NCBI GenBank assembly: GCA_913064725.1
Contig: CAJYAI010000005.1
Span: 1 to 64,000, forward strand
Reading direction: 5' to 3'
DNA length: 64,000 bases
Source of the DNA: an uncultured Alteromonadaceae bacterium
GTDB lineage: Bacteria; Pseudomonadota; Gammaproteobacteria; Pseudomonadales; Halieaceae
Shown: positions 10,116-20,122 of the stretch, one piece after another
How positions within the stretch are numbered: position 1 is the stretch's first letter
Layout: the number at the start of each line of letters is the position of its first letter
Notes under the pieces: model-generated
What the model saw: only the letters and a program-made list of their open reading frames with translations
What the model was told of the DNA's origin: nothing
The model's database searches: none
Made by a program: the position numbers and the translations under genes

Positions 10116-11069
10116 CTAGCCATACTGAGCTCGACAGGCGTCGATAAATCGACCCAAGTCACCCTCCGGCAGCAGATTGATGCCGGCAGCAGCTGCTCGA
10201 CCGCCGCCCGATTCGAATTGCCGGCACACCTCATCCGCTCCAGTCCGATTGGTAAGAGGAGCTCGCACGCTCACGAGATAGCCTCCGGCAACATCGGTGA
10301 GCACCGCATGAGCCGTATCCGGCGACTTGTTGGCCAGCTCATTGCCGTAGACTCCACTGACACGCCGAGCCCATGGAGCATCAGGTAGGGCAACGATTAC
10401 CAGCTCTGATTCGTCTATCACGCGCGGCGCTGATATCGCCGCATGCATATCTGAATCATAGGCTCGCGTTAGGGTAGCGAGGAGATCAGCGTCATCTTCA
10501 AGCAGCGCGGAGGGAGACGCGTATTGCTGCATCCGTTGAAAGAGCGCTGCAGGGTGGAAGTGAAGATCCGCGGGCTGTGAGCCATAGGCATTGTAATTAA
10601 CACAAACCCCCAATCGCTTGAGCGCATCGCGATCAACCGCTGTCGATAGGTTCCCTATAATTATGTCCGCCGTAGTATCCAGATTATCGCCAAAGCAACC
10701 GACAGCGGCCCACTCGGCAAAGGCGCCTCTTAAACGTCCGTTCACAAGGGCACTCGTACACACGTCGGACGCAGGGCTGATAAGCGTATCGAGATTCGCA
10801 GTCATTGGTACATTGCCCGCGTAGTGGTGATCGCAAAAAAAGAGCTCTGCGCCAGCCTCAGTCAGTCGACACACGTCATCACGGTTCTTATCGAAGGAAA
10901 TATCGAGCGCTGTAACACGTCCCACTGAGTCTGAAGGGACGCGCTCTAACAGCTGAATGTCCCGTTTCACACCAGTGATTAATATTGCATCTGGACGCGC
11001 GTCATGGAGCCTCAATTGAATCAGGGCGCAAATGCCATCCGCATCGCCATTGAAGACATCGTAATCCAT
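10116..11069 (-). CDS. DHH/DHHA1-type phosphoesterase family protein
   Basis: MDYDVFNGDADGICALIQLRL, FFCDHHYAGNVP and C-terminal SGGGRAAAAGINLLPEGDLGRFI. Confidence 0.7.
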   Translation of the reverse strand: MDYDVFNGDADGICALIQLRLHDARPDAILITGVKRDIQLLERVPSDSVGRVTALDISFDKNRDDVCRLTEAGAELFFCDHHYAGNVPMTANLDTLISPASDVCTSALVNGRLRGAFAEWAAVGCFGDNLDTTADIIIGNLSTAVDRDALKRLGVCVNYNAYGSQPADLHFHPAALFQRMQQYASPSALLEDDADLLATLTRAYDSDMHAAISAPRVIDESELVIVALPDAPWARRVSGVYGNELANKSPDTAHAVLTDVAGGYLVSVRAPLTNRTGADEVCRQFESGGGRAAAAGINLLPEGDLGRFIDACRAQYG

Positions 11070-11157
11070 GTATCCACCCCCCGTGTTGGCGGGGAGGATA
11101 CTATCAGAAGTCGCCAGGGATATTATCGTGACCCCGCCAAATTTTACTTAGCCCTTC

Positions 11158-11469
11158 TCACTCTAAGGTCAAAATGGATAGATTTTTCTCGAGTAGTGCC
11201 GGACCAATACCGCGAACATCGACTAAGGCCTCAACGCTCTTAAAAGCACCATGACGCTCACGGAACTCGACAATACGCTTCGCGATCTCTGGCCCAACGC
11301 CCACCAATTCAGACGCCAAGGTGGCAACATCAGCAGTGTTGATATTTACCGCCTCGACTGCGTTTACCTGACTGACCGAAAAATACGTAAGTGCAAGGAC
11401 CGTGACTAACACCAGCCACAACGACCCCACCTTGTCTAAACCCCGCTTTAACATCTGCACTGCCTGCAT
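11158..11469 (-). CDS. ComEA-type helix-hairpin-helix protein with N-terminal signal/TM
   Basis: EAVNINTADVATLASELVGVGPEIAKRIVEFRERHGAFKSVEALVDVRGIGPALLEKN. The AGGAG (minus strand) 7 nt upstream of the ATG at 11469 supports this start over the longer 11556 ORF start. Confidence 0.85.
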   Translation of the reverse strand: MQAVQMLKRGLDKVGSLWLVLVTVLALTYFSVSQVNAVEAVNINTADVATLASELVGVGPEIAKRIVEFRERHGAFKSVEALVDVRGIGPALLEKNLSILTLE

Positions 11470-11586
11470 AAAGTATCTCCTATTCAACGAGCTTTTATTC
11501 AACGAGCTGTCTGCGCTCAACATCAGACTAGGAGTTTGGTTAGTTTGCTGCATCATCAGTGAAGAGGCAGGCAGTAAAACGGTGGC

Positions 11587-12303
11587 TTAGGCTCGGGTGA
11601 GGCGACTTATGATGCTGTCGATGACATCTGTTGGATTGATTGCGGCCGTGATTGAGCGACCGACAACGAGATAGTTAGACCCTCCCGCTACTGCATCCCA
11701 TGGCGTAACGACCCGTCGCTGATCACCTGCGTCGTCATCGGGTAGACGAATACCAGGCGTGACTAGAGTGAATTTATCACCACACTGCGCTCGCAAAGAC
11801 CGTGCTTCTTGCGCGGAGCACACCACTCCATCCAACCCTGCCGACTGTGCGATGGATGCTAGACGCGCAACATAGTCTGCTGGTTGCTCATTAATTCCGA
11901 GTTCGGATAGGTCACCACTATCCATACTTGTCAGAACCGTTACCGCTATCAGCTGTGTTTGATGATTGTTACTGCGCTCGACCGCCTCCGCCGCGGCTTC
12001 CATCATGCGACGGCCACCTACGGCATGCACATTTACCATCCACACACCGAGGTCTACCGCCGCTCCCACTGCGCCGGCAACCGTGTTGGGAATATCGTGG
12101 AACTTCAAATCAAGAAACACGTCAAAGCCAAGTGCATGCAGTGCATCTAGGACCTTCGGACCCTCGTTCGTAAATAATTGCTTCCCTACTTTTACGCGCA
12201 CTTTTGCGGGGTCGAGCAGACGCGCACAAGCCATGGCGTCATCCAGCGTCGAATAATCAAGGGCGACAATTAACGGACTTAACATATCATTCTCATCGAG
12301 CAC
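11587..12303 (-). CDS. pyrF: Orotidine 5'-phosphate decarboxylase
   Basis: LIVALDYSTLDDAMA, VFLDLKFHDIPNTVAGAV, VTPGIRLP; directly downstream of lapB. Confidence 0.95.
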   Translation of the reverse strand: MLDENDMLSPLIVALDYSTLDDAMACARLLDPAKVRVKVGKQLFTNEGPKVLDALHALGFDVFLDLKFHDIPNTVAGAVGAAVDLGVWMVNVHAVGGRRMMEAAAEAVERSNNHQTQLIAVTVLTSMDSGDLSELGINEQPADYVARLASIAQSAGLDGVVCSAQEARSLRAQCGDKFTLVTPGIRLPDDDAGDQRRVVTPWDAVAGGSNYLVVGRSITAAINPTDVIDSIISRLTRA

Positions 12304-12308
12304 CGGAG

Positions 12309-13487
12309 TTACTGTTTGGGGCGGTGCAGTGTATCCCAGCTTTTACAACCCGGACATTGCCAGTAGAAGCTCGGTCCGTGAAAACCACAGACACCGCACA
12401 GATAAGCGGACTGGCGCGATGCCAGCCTCTGGGCACCTGCAATAACTTCGGGGCTCACCACGTCCTCACCTAAAAGCTCAATCGCCTGTCTCAACAGCTT
12501 TGGACTCGGCTGGGTCAGTAAGCCCTGTTTGATAACGTCGAGCGCTCGCGCCTGCTGTCCACGGGCTAGATATTCTTCAGCAGCAATGACTCTCATTTGT
12601 GGATCCTGCGTATGCTCGAGTAATGCAGACAGAAGGTCTGTCACATCATCGCGACGGTCAATCTCATCGCTGACCACCAGCAGATCCTGAATAAACTCAG
12701 GCAATCGATCAGGCGAGGCTTGCGCTAGACGCATTAGTCGATCATACGCCTCCTGTGCCTTATCGCCCTTATGATCCAGCCTTGCCAAAATAATCTGAGG
12801 CCAGACAGCATCGTCACACCAGTTCAATGCTTCAGTCGCCAAACGCCCAGCGGACTCGGTGTCGCCCCGCATATCATCGTCTTCGGCGGCCTCACAACAG
12901 TAATGCGCCAACTTCTCTCGGATGGCAGAGGCTCTGGCGACGGCGGCCGGTTCCTGTTGAGAAGAGACTTCCACAAGCTGAGATTCGGCGAGCTGTCGCG
13001 CCTGCACCCAATCACGACTCGCTTCATATACCTCGATGAGTAACACCCTGGCATCGGCTTGATGATCCACCGACAACTCGATCAGATCTTTTAACAGCTG
13101 CTCTGCACGGTCTAATAAGCCTGCTGCGATAAAGTCTTTGGCAAGTTCAAGATGAGCTTGGTTCTTCTGAACGTCAGGTAATTTGCTTCGGGACAACAGT
13201 GACTGATGAATTTTGATGGCATTGTCCACCTCACCTCGTTTCCTGAGCAAACTGCCGAATGTGATGTGGGTTTCAAACGTTTCAGCGTTCACAGCCAGCG
13301 CATCGCTAAAGGCCTTCAGCGCGGATTCCTGTTCGCCATCGAGTAAAAAGTTCAGGCCAAGATAATATTGCGAAGGTGGGCTCTTATCCTCCCCCTTATC
13401 GCTTGCCGATGCACTTCGGCCGAGCACCCATCCTGCTGCTACGGCCAAAAACAATAACCCCAGGAGGAGCGTACTCGGCTCAGCCAT
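12309..13487 (-). CDS. lapB: Lipopolysaccharide assembly protein LapB (YciM)
   Basis: TPR protein with N-terminal TM and C-terminal rubredoxin-like CxxC pairs (YLCGVCGFHGPSFYWQCPGCKSWDTL). Confidence 0.93.
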   Translation of the reverse strand: MAEPSTLLLGLLFLAVAAGWVLGRSASASDKGEDKSPPSQYYLGLNFLLDGEQESALKAFSDALAVNAETFETHITFGSLLRKRGEVDNAIKIHQSLLSRSKLPDVQKNQAHLELAKDFIAAGLLDRAEQLLKDLIELSVDHQADARVLLIEVYEASRDWVQARQLAESQLVEVSSQQEPAAVARASAIREKLAHYCCEAAEDDDMRGDTESAGRLATEALNWCDDAVWPQIILARLDHKGDKAQEAYDRLMRLAQASPDRLPEFIQDLLVVSDEIDRRDDVTDLLSALLEHTQDPQMRVIAAEEYLARGQQARALDVIKQGLLTQPSPKLLRQAIELLGEDVVSPEVIAGAQRLASRQSAYLCGVCGFHGPSFYWQCPGCKSWDTLHRPKQ

Positions 13488-13773
13488 TAGACACGTCTTT
13501 ATCCAAGCGCTGCCGCAGTTTCGAATTCTCCCGCCTGAGCGACATCAACGACGCGCGCTGTGTCATCACAAGCGTCGAACTTATGAGACTGCCGACAACA
13601 ACACCTAGAATTAAAAAGCCAAGTAGCCAAACCGCCACCGACTGCTCGGGCAGGGTCACTGTAAACAGGACAAGTGGGATCAGACCGGTGTTTTGACTTG
13701 CGAAGATTGCGCCCAAAAAGATCGATAGACAAAGCGTCGTCAGGGTCAGCGCGGCACGGAGCCAGCTGAGCAT
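13480..13773 (-). CDS. lapA: Lipopolysaccharide assembly protein LapA-domain protein
   Basis: Two TM segments and position upstream of lapB; FASQNTGLIPLVLFTVTLPEQSVAVWLLGFLILGVVVGSL. Confidence 0.85.
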   Translation of the reverse strand: MLSWLRAALTLTTLCLSIFLGAIFASQNTGLIPLVLFTVTLPEQSVAVWLLGFLILGVVVGSLISSTLVMTQRASLMSLRRENSKLRQRLDKDVSNG

Positions 13774-14069
13774 TAGAATACCGCCTTGATTGAACGATTT
13801 ACGCGTTCCCTCAGCTCTTTTCCTGGCTTAAAATGTGGCACGTGCTTTCCTTCGAGCTCAACAGCATCGCCCGTTTTTGGGTTTCTTCCTCGACGCGGCT
13901 CTCTGTAGTGTAAAGAGAAACTACCAAAGCCCCTGATCTCGATGCGCTCGCCTGAAGCAAGCGACTCGGCCATATGATCAATCATTAGCTTTATCGCCAA
14001 CTCAACATCCTTAGATGTCAGCTGATTTTGCTGTGATGCCATTAATTCAATGAGTTCGCTTCTAGTCAT
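13773..14069 (-). CDS. ihfB: Integration host factor subunit beta
   Basis: [70 protein letters not shown]; start set at MTRSELI rather than the ORF start at 14114. Confidence 0.95.
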   Translation of the reverse strand: MTRSELIELMASQQNQLTSKDVELAIKLMIDHMAESLASGERIEIRGFGSFSLHYREPRRGRNPKTGDAVELEGKHVPHFKPGKELRERVNRSIKAVF

Positions 14070-14169
14070 TACCACCCCCTCTGGCGACCATTGTCCACTT
14101 CCAACACCCGACACACAAGTCTTTCATTTCAATCAACTTTATAGGCGATGAGCTGGGCGTAGCAGATGA

Positions 14170-16044
14170 TCAGAGGCGCGCCAAGAATTTTTCGAGCGAC
14201 TGCAGATCGAGCGGCTTGGTCAAAACACCTGCAAACCCCGCCGCTTCGAATTCCTCAATAGCATCGCTACCAGCATTAGCTGTGCATGCGTAAGCGCGCA
14301 GGTCGCTGGACGCAATGGGCGTATTACGTATCCACTGGAGCAAGTCGAGCCCAGAGTACTCGGGCATCTGAATATCTGTGATCAATACATCAAACCGCGT
14401 TGCCTTGAGGATATTTAGACCCTCTTCAGCAGAGGACGCCATAGTGAGATTAACACCCAGGCGCTCCATCATGGCAGACATTACCATCCGGTTCGTGACG
14501 CTGTCCTCGACGTATAAAATATCAAGGGTTTTTTTTCGTTCCAGCATCATCGCATCGTCGTCGACAATAGCGCCGGCAACTAACACGTCATCCTCGGCGG
14601 GTAACTTTGCAAAGTTCAGTGCAAAATCAAGCGTAGTTCCCTTATCTACAACGCTCGAGATATTGAGCTGAGCACCCATAGTCTCCAGCAACCTCTTAAC
14701 AATGCTCAGTCCCAGACCGGTACCAGAGAACTTCCGGTTGAGACCCTCTGCTGCTTGGAAGTATGGTTCACCGACCTTACTTAAATGCTCAGGCGCTATT
14801 CCGATACCGGTGTCGGCCACCACAAATAAAATTTCCACGTTATAAACTGACTGACTGAGCACTGACACTTCCAGACTCACCTCGCCTTGACGAGTGAATT
14901 TGCGCGCATTACCGAGCAGATTTAGGAGGATCTGGCCAACACGTTGACCGTCGATTTGGACACGAAAATCTTTAACTTCATCAATCGCCGAATGGAATTT
15001 GATTGGAGAATCGTCGAACAAAATATCCGTGGTCGTGGCGATATCACTGAGAAATTCAAATAAATCAGTAGGCTCAGTAACCAGCATGATCGGCTCGTGC
15101 TCCCAGCGTTGAAAGTCTAAGAGCTCGTTTATCAGCAGTAATAAGGTCTGTGCGCCGCGCCTAGCGATAGAGAGGTATTTAGGGTCTGACTCGTCGATAT
15201 TTCCTTGCACGGACATCAAATCTAAGGAGGCAATGATGCTATGAAGTGGGGTTCTGAGCTCGTGACTCACGCTGGCGGTAAACGCATCCTTTGCTTTCAG
15301 AGCCTCGCGAAGCTCCAACGTCCGCTCTTCAACAGTTTCTTCGAGTGACAGGAATAATCGTCTGTTCTCCCGCTCCTGTAAGCGCAGTTTCGTTTTTAAA
15401 CGCCGCAAACTGGCAGCAAGCTTTCCGATCTCGTCATCACGCGACCTCTTAAACAATCGATCAGAATAGTTACCCTCTCCAAGTCGATCTGCCAGCCCAG
15501 CCGCCTCAATGATCGGCAGTAGTACGCGAGTCGATAGTTGTCTGGCGAATACCAATTGAAGAAGACAGATCACGCCAAATGCGAAATACAATGGCTGATT
15601 CAAAGACCACAATCGTGCTTTGAGCACACCTCGCTCAAACATGACCACTACCGTACCATCGAAAATATCGCTCGTGAAATTTCGTTCAGCCGATAGAAAG
15701 CGAGGACTATAAATCTCTGCGACAGAAGCAAGTTCCTCGCTCGACGGAAAGGCCGCAAAAATGCGTCGCTGGTCCGCTTCGTCACTTAAAACGGCAATGA
15801 TGGGCGCGCGCGCGTCAGTCTTAATTTGCTCATTAAGGTCAGATAAAGCCGATAAATTTTCCTGTTCTAAAGCCGATCGAACGCTTAAAGAGTAAGCTAC
15901 CGCCAGACTCGACAGCTCATCGCGCATGCTCTTTTCAAGGGCCGCCTCTTGACGATTTGGCAGAACATACAGCATCAATAAGCCCACCAAGCTCGTCACT
16001 AACAACATTAGTGCCGCCACTTGATAGAGTACTGACTTATTCAC
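14170..16044 (-). CDS. Hybrid sensor histidine kinase/response regulator (TM-periplasmic-TM-HAMP-HisKA-HATPase-REC)
   Basis: H-box SVSHELRTPLHSIIASLD; N/G boxes LLNLLGNARKF, VVADTGIGIAPEHL, FSGTGLGLSIVKRLLE; C-terminal receiver LDILYVEDSVTNRM...DVLITDIQMPEYSGLDLL...LTKPLD. Confidence 0.93.
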   Translation of the reverse strand: MNKSVLYQVAALMLLVTSLVGLLMLYVLPNRQEAALEKSMRDELSSLAVAYSLSVRSALEQENLSALSDLNEQIKTDARAPIIAVLSDEADQRRIFAAFPSSEELASVAEIYSPRFLSAERNFTSDIFDGTVVVMFERGVLKARLWSLNQPLYFAFGVICLLQLVFARQLSTRVLLPIIEAAGLADRLGEGNYSDRLFKRSRDDEIGKLAASLRRLKTKLRLQERENRRLFLSLEETVEERTLELREALKAKDAFTASVSHELRTPLHSIIASLDLMSVQGNIDESDPKYLSIARRGAQTLLLLINELLDFQRWEHEPIMLVTEPTDLFEFLSDIATTTDILFDDSPIKFHSAIDEVKDFRVQIDGQRVGQILLNLLGNARKFTRQGEVSLEVSVLSQSVYNVEILFVVADTGIGIAPEHLSKVGEPYFQAAEGLNRKFSGTGLGLSIVKRLLETMGAQLNISSVVDKGTTLDFALNFAKLPAEDDVLVAGAIVDDDAMMLERKKTLDILYVEDSVTNRMVMSAMMERLGVNLTMASSAEEGLNILKATRFDVLITDIQMPEYSGLDLLQWIRNTPIASSDLRAYACTANAGSDAIEEFEAAGFAGVLTKPLDLQSLEKFLARL

Positions 16045-16484
16045 CTGAGGCTAATCACCATCAGTTCCTCGGAGACCTCTGGCGCCGCGCTGGCAACGAC
16101 GACACCTAGGGCACCGAGCTGACTTGCAACACGCTCTATCACAGCCTCGTTATTTTCGGCGTAGTCAGGCGCATTGGCCCGTCCACTGAACACCAAACGA
16201 AACCACGAGCGCTGCATAACCCGACCTGAAGCGCCAAATAGCTGTTGCGCCACGGTATCAAAGTGCGGTGATGTACGAGAGGGGAGGATCACTTTTGCTG
16301 GATCGCCCTTATCCCAGTTCCGACGCTGTCCCGTTAAAAGACTCTCAAGCGCGCCTTGATCTACCGAAGATCCTGAAGGCGCGTTAACAACAATAAACAG
16401 ATCAGCCGCCCAGGTGCTGTTGGCTGCGGGAGGCGTCACGGTGAGCGCGATCGTAGTCAGTAATGTGAGCAGATGTCGGGGCAT
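16041..16484 (-). CDS. Small secreted PBP-like (PstS-type substrate-binding fold) protein
   Basis: Signal peptide MPRHLLTLLTTIALTVTPPAANSTWA then DLFIVVNAPSGSSVDQGALESLLTGQRRNWDKGDPAKVILPSRTSPHFDTVAQQLFG...; ATG at 16484, 4-nt overlap with the kinase start. Confidence 0.65.
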   Translation of the reverse strand: MPRHLLTLLTTIALTVTPPAANSTWAADLFIVVNAPSGSSVDQGALESLLTGQRRNWDKGDPAKVILPSRTSPHFDTVAQQLFGASGRVMQRSWFRLVFSGRANAPDYAENNEAVIERVASQLGALGVVVASAAPEVSEELMVISLR

Positions 16485-16492
16485 ATACGACG

Positions 16493-17575
16493 TTAAAATC
16501 CGAGCGATAGTTGGACTTCCAAGACAGAGCCCTCTGTTTTGACTTGTGTCGACCGATTTTGCTCTTCCCTGAGTTCCACTTTCAGTGCGACACCACGGGT
16601 CACAAACCACTCGGTACCGATACCGTATCGCTGTACAATCCCGGGCGTAAAATGAACTTCATCTCTCGACACGTTGACGTAATCGAATAGCGTGTAAACA
16701 GAAAGAGCATCATTTAGGTGATAACCCAGGTACTGAAACCCGGCCCAGTTCCAATCACCTTGATCTGTCCTATTTGACGACAGCTCGGTGAGAGAACGCC
16801 ACATGTCGCCCTCGTGGTGCAGGGACCACGACAGCAGCTCGTAAGCGATGTCCTCACCTGACTCAGAGCGCACGTCACCTGCGGATGAGGCAGAGTCGTG
16901 GATTACACCTGATTGACCCCCAAGATGATGACCGCCGTGGAAGGGATTTTCCTCGTGATCAAGAATCGTATCCCGATAGTAGCTGAACACGCTTTTGGAC
17001 CCAGTAGTTGGCAACCAACTAAAACTCGCGGTATAGGATTGAATGCCGTCGGCGAAAACGTCGTTTCCTGCAGATTGTCCGCTTCCAACAACCAGGTCAT
17101 ATCCCACGCCGTCAACCATAGGGCTTTGTCCCGACAGCCGAATACCGATTTCGTGAACTGGAATGAAGCGTCCAAACGAGGCTGGCCGGTTAATCGTTGG
17201 AAAAAAATACCGACCATGATGAAAGTTGTCGTTCCAGTAATTTACCGGGGTATGCATTTTTCCAAAACTGATCGCATTGTCTCGATCAAACTCGTACCGG
17301 ACGCGGATGCGCTCCAGGGTAAACTGCTTATCGCGGTATTTCTCAGCCTGAAACGTCGCCTCCGATAAAAAAGACCACCTTCCTATGTTGCCCGTTAGAA
17401 ATAATGCCGACTCACCCCACTCGAATTCTCGATCTGAAGCCTCAGCAGCATCAGAGGTATCGAACTCAAAATGGGTAAACCAATTGGCGTTAATATCCTG
17501 CGCGTGGACTGAGAAGGCAGATACTGTCCCCACACTAAAAATAATTGCCTTAGTAAAACATTTGTATGCTTTCAT
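16493..17575 (-). CDS. Outer-membrane beta-barrel (porin-like) protein
   Basis: Signal peptide (...FSVGTVSAFSVHAQ), alternating amphipathic strands and C-terminal aromatic residue (LEVQLSLGF). Confidence 0.7.
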   Translation of the reverse strand: MKAYKCFTKAIIFSVGTVSAFSVHAQDINANWFTHFEFDTSDAAEASDREFEWGESALFLTGNIGRWSFLSEATFQAEKYRDKQFTLERIRVRYEFDRDNAISFGKMHTPVNYWNDNFHHGRYFFPTINRPASFGRFIPVHEIGIRLSGQSPMVDGVGYDLVVGSGQSAGNDVFADGIQSYTASFSWLPTTGSKSVFSYYRDTILDHEENPFHGGHHLGGQSGVIHDSASSAGDVRSESGEDIAYELLSWSLHHEGDMWRSLTELSSNRTDQGDWNWAGFQYLGYHLNDALSVYTLFDYVNVSRDEVHFTPGIVQRYGIGTEWFVTRGVALKVELREEQNRSTQVKTEGSVLEVQLSLGF

Positions 17576-17613
17576 AACCCTTAATGTGTCATTTTTTTGG
17601 CGCCGCGAAAAGC

Positions 17614-17643
17614 AAAAAAAAAAACCGGCAAAGCCGGTTTTTT
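17614..17643 (-). terminator. Intrinsic terminator downstream of rpsA (bidirectional appearance)
   Basis: aaaaaaaaaACCGGCaaaGCCGGTtttttt: hairpin AACCGGC/GCCGGTT flanked by A-run and T-run, 25 nt after the rpsA stop. Confidence 0.85.
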
Positions 17644-17667
17644 GTGGATTACGCTGTCAGACTGAGC

Positions 17668-19341
17668 TTATTGGTCGCTCATTTGCGCCTTAATCAAATC
17701 ACCAATCGTACCCGGCGATGCTGCGTTATCCTGCTGTTTCAAAGATTGAACTGCTTCTTTCTCGTCGTCCATGTCCTTGGCCTTGATCGACAAACCAATT
17801 GACCGCGTTTTTCGATCGATGGCGACAATCTTAGCTTCAACCTTCTCACCGACACTCAGCACTGAACGCGCATCCTCGACACGCTCGCGGCTGAGATCAG
17901 CGACCTTAAGGTAACCATCGACTTCTTCGTTGAGCTTGACGACAGCGCCTTTCGCATCAACTTCGGTGACTTCGCCAGTGACGATGGTGCCCTTATCAGC
18001 CTCACCAACATAGATCGAGAATGAATCTTCTTCGAGCTGCTTAATACCGAGAGAAATGCGCTCACGGTCAGGGTCGATACTCAGAATGACTGTTTCAATT
18101 TCGTCACCCTTCTTGTAGTTGCGAACCGCTTCTTCGCCCGTCTCGTTCCAGCTGATGTCGCTTAAGTGAACCAGCCCGTCGATATTACCTGCAAGGCCGA
18201 TGAAGATACCGAAGTCCGTGATTGACTTGATGGAACCAGAGATCTTGTCGCCAATGGCATGTTGCGAACCAAAAGCGTCCCAAGGATTCTGTTGGCACTG
18301 TTTAATACCGAGAGAGATACGGCGACGTTCTTGGTCAATATCAAGCACCATCACTTCCAACTCATCGCCCAACTGCACAATCTTCGACGGGTGAACATTC
18401 TTGTTGGTCCAATCCATCTCTGATACGTGAACTAGGCCTTCTACACCCTCTTCAATCTCAGCGAAACAACCATAATCGGTGAGGTTCGTAATGCGCGCAT
18501 TCACGCGGCTACCCTCAGGATAACGATTGGTGATTTCCACCCATGGATCCTCACCCAACTGCTTGAGTCCGAGAGATACACGATTGCGCTCACGGTCAAA
18601 CTTAAGGACTTTAACATCCATCTCTTGACCGACTTCCACGACCTCGCTCGGATGCTTGATTCGCTTCCATGCCATGTCTGTGATGTGCAGCAAGCCATCG
18701 ACTCCACCCAAATCAACAAACGCGCCGTAATCGGTAAGGTTTTTAACCACACCCTTGACGCTCTGGCCTTCTTGCAAGTTCTCGAGCAACTCGTCGCGCT
18801 CGGCACTGTTTGCTGCTTCCATGACCGCACGACGCGAGACAACAACGTTGTTGCGCTTTTGATCGAGCTTGATCACTTTAAATTCTAGTTCTTTGCCTTC
18901 GAGGTGGGCGGTCTCGCGAATCGGACGTACGTCGATCAGTGAACCCGGCAAAAATGCGCGTATGGAATCGACGTCGACGGTAAATCCACCTTTGACCTTA
19001 CCGTTAATGACTCCAATAACCACGTCTTGCGCCACATGTGCGGCCTCAAGTGTTGTCCACGCTTCAGCACGCTTCGCTTTCTCGCGAGATAACTTAGTCT
19101 CGCCAAAACCATCCTCAACCGTTTCAAGCGCTACCTGGACTTCGTCACCCACGTTTAGGGTGCACTCGCCATTGGCGTTCATAAATTGGTCGCGAGGAAT
19201 GACTCCCTCTGACTTTAAACCCGCGTGAACTGTTACCCACTCGTTGTCGATATCAATAACAACGCCGGTCACGATCGAACCGGGCTCCATGTCTACGGTC
19301 TTAAGACTTTCTTCAAATAACTCGGCGAATGATTCGCTCAT
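17668..19341 (-). CDS. rpsA: 30S ribosomal protein S1
   Basis: Repeated S1 domains ([39 protein letters not shown]..., [30 protein letters not shown]...). Start at MSESFAEL. Confidence 0.97.
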   Translation of the reverse strand: MSESFAELFEESLKTVDMEPGSIVTGVVIDIDNEWVTVHAGLKSEGVIPRDQFMNANGECTLNVGDEVQVALETVEDGFGETKLSREKAKRAEAWTTLEAAHVAQDVVIGVINGKVKGGFTVDVDSIRAFLPGSLIDVRPIRETAHLEGKELEFKVIKLDQKRNNVVVSRRAVMEAANSAERDELLENLQEGQSVKGVVKNLTDYGAFVDLGGVDGLLHITDMAWKRIKHPSEVVEVGQEMDVKVLKFDRERNRVSLGLKQLGEDPWVEITNRYPEGSRVNARITNLTDYGCFAEIEEGVEGLVHVSEMDWTNKNVHPSKIVQLGDELEVMVLDIDQERRRISLGIKQCQQNPWDAFGSQHAIGDKISGSIKSITDFGIFIGLAGNIDGLVHLSDISWNETGEEAVRNYKKGDEIETVILSIDPDRERISLGIKQLEEDSFSIYVGEADKGTIVTGEVTEVDAKGAVVKLNEEVDGYLKVADLSRERVEDARSVLSVGEKVEAKIVAIDRKTRSIGLSIKAKDMDDEKEAVQSLKQQDNAASPGTIGDLIKAQMSDQ

Positions 19342-19436
19342 TGACTGTACCTGCAGTATCGCTGCAAACATCGCAGCACCAGCCTACCTACCAAGCTGGG
19401 TCGGTTAAAAAAACACTGAGTCTAGGGGTAGGACCT

Positions 19437-20120
19437 CTAATCGACTGAGCGCACAATTCCTCTGGCGGTAACAAGGGACATAACCCGCTCCAAGACGGCG
19501 TCCACAGCCATGTCAGTACTGTCGACAATGACCGCGTCTTCCGCCGGAACGAGCGGCGATACCGATCGTGTTCGATCGCGATTATCGCGCGCCTCTATGG
19601 CCTCCAAAAGGCGCGGCAGACTAACATCCTCGCCCTGCTGCTGCAACTGGCTTTGCCGTCGCTGCGCACGCGCCAGGGCTGATGCCTCTAAAAACACCTT
19701 CAACGGTGCCTGCGGAAATACGACTGTGCCCATATCGCGGCCATCAGCCACCAGCCCGGGCGCTCGGGCCAATTCGCGTTGGCGATCCAATAAAGCCTCT
19801 CTCACCGAGGGTATTGCGGCCACAGCTGAAGCACCTTCGCCGCCCAGGACAGACCGCACTCGATCGGTAACGTCGACGTCTCGATAAATGACTCTGACAC
19901 CCTGCTGCGATGGCATAAACTCTACATCCAGACTCCTTGCGATCTGAGTTACGGCGACGCTGTTTTGCCAGTCAATGCCGCTATCTAGGGCTGCGTAACC
20001 GACGACTCGATAAAGTGCACCACTGTCCAATAGATGAAAACCTAATATCTCAGACAGGCGTTGGGCCAGCGTGCCTTTACCCGAACCGCTCGGTCCATCG
20101 ATACATAGGACAGGTACCAT
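19437..20120 (-). CDS. cmk: Cytidylate kinase
   Basis: P-loop VLCIDGPSGSGKGTLAQRLSEILGFHLLDSGALYR; LVADGRDMGTVVFPQAPLKVFLEAS. Confidence 0.95.
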   Translation of the reverse strand: MVPVLCIDGPSGSGKGTLAQRLSEILGFHLLDSGALYRVVGYAALDSGIDWQNSVAVTQIARSLDVEFMPSQQGVRVIYRDVDVTDRVRSVLGGEGASAVAAIPSVREALLDRQRELARAPGLVADGRDMGTVVFPQAPLKVFLEASALARAQRRQSQLQQQGEDVSLPRLLEAIEARDNRDRTRSVSPLVPAEDAVIVDSTDMAVDAVLERVMSLVTARGIVRSVD

Positions 20121-20122
20121 CG

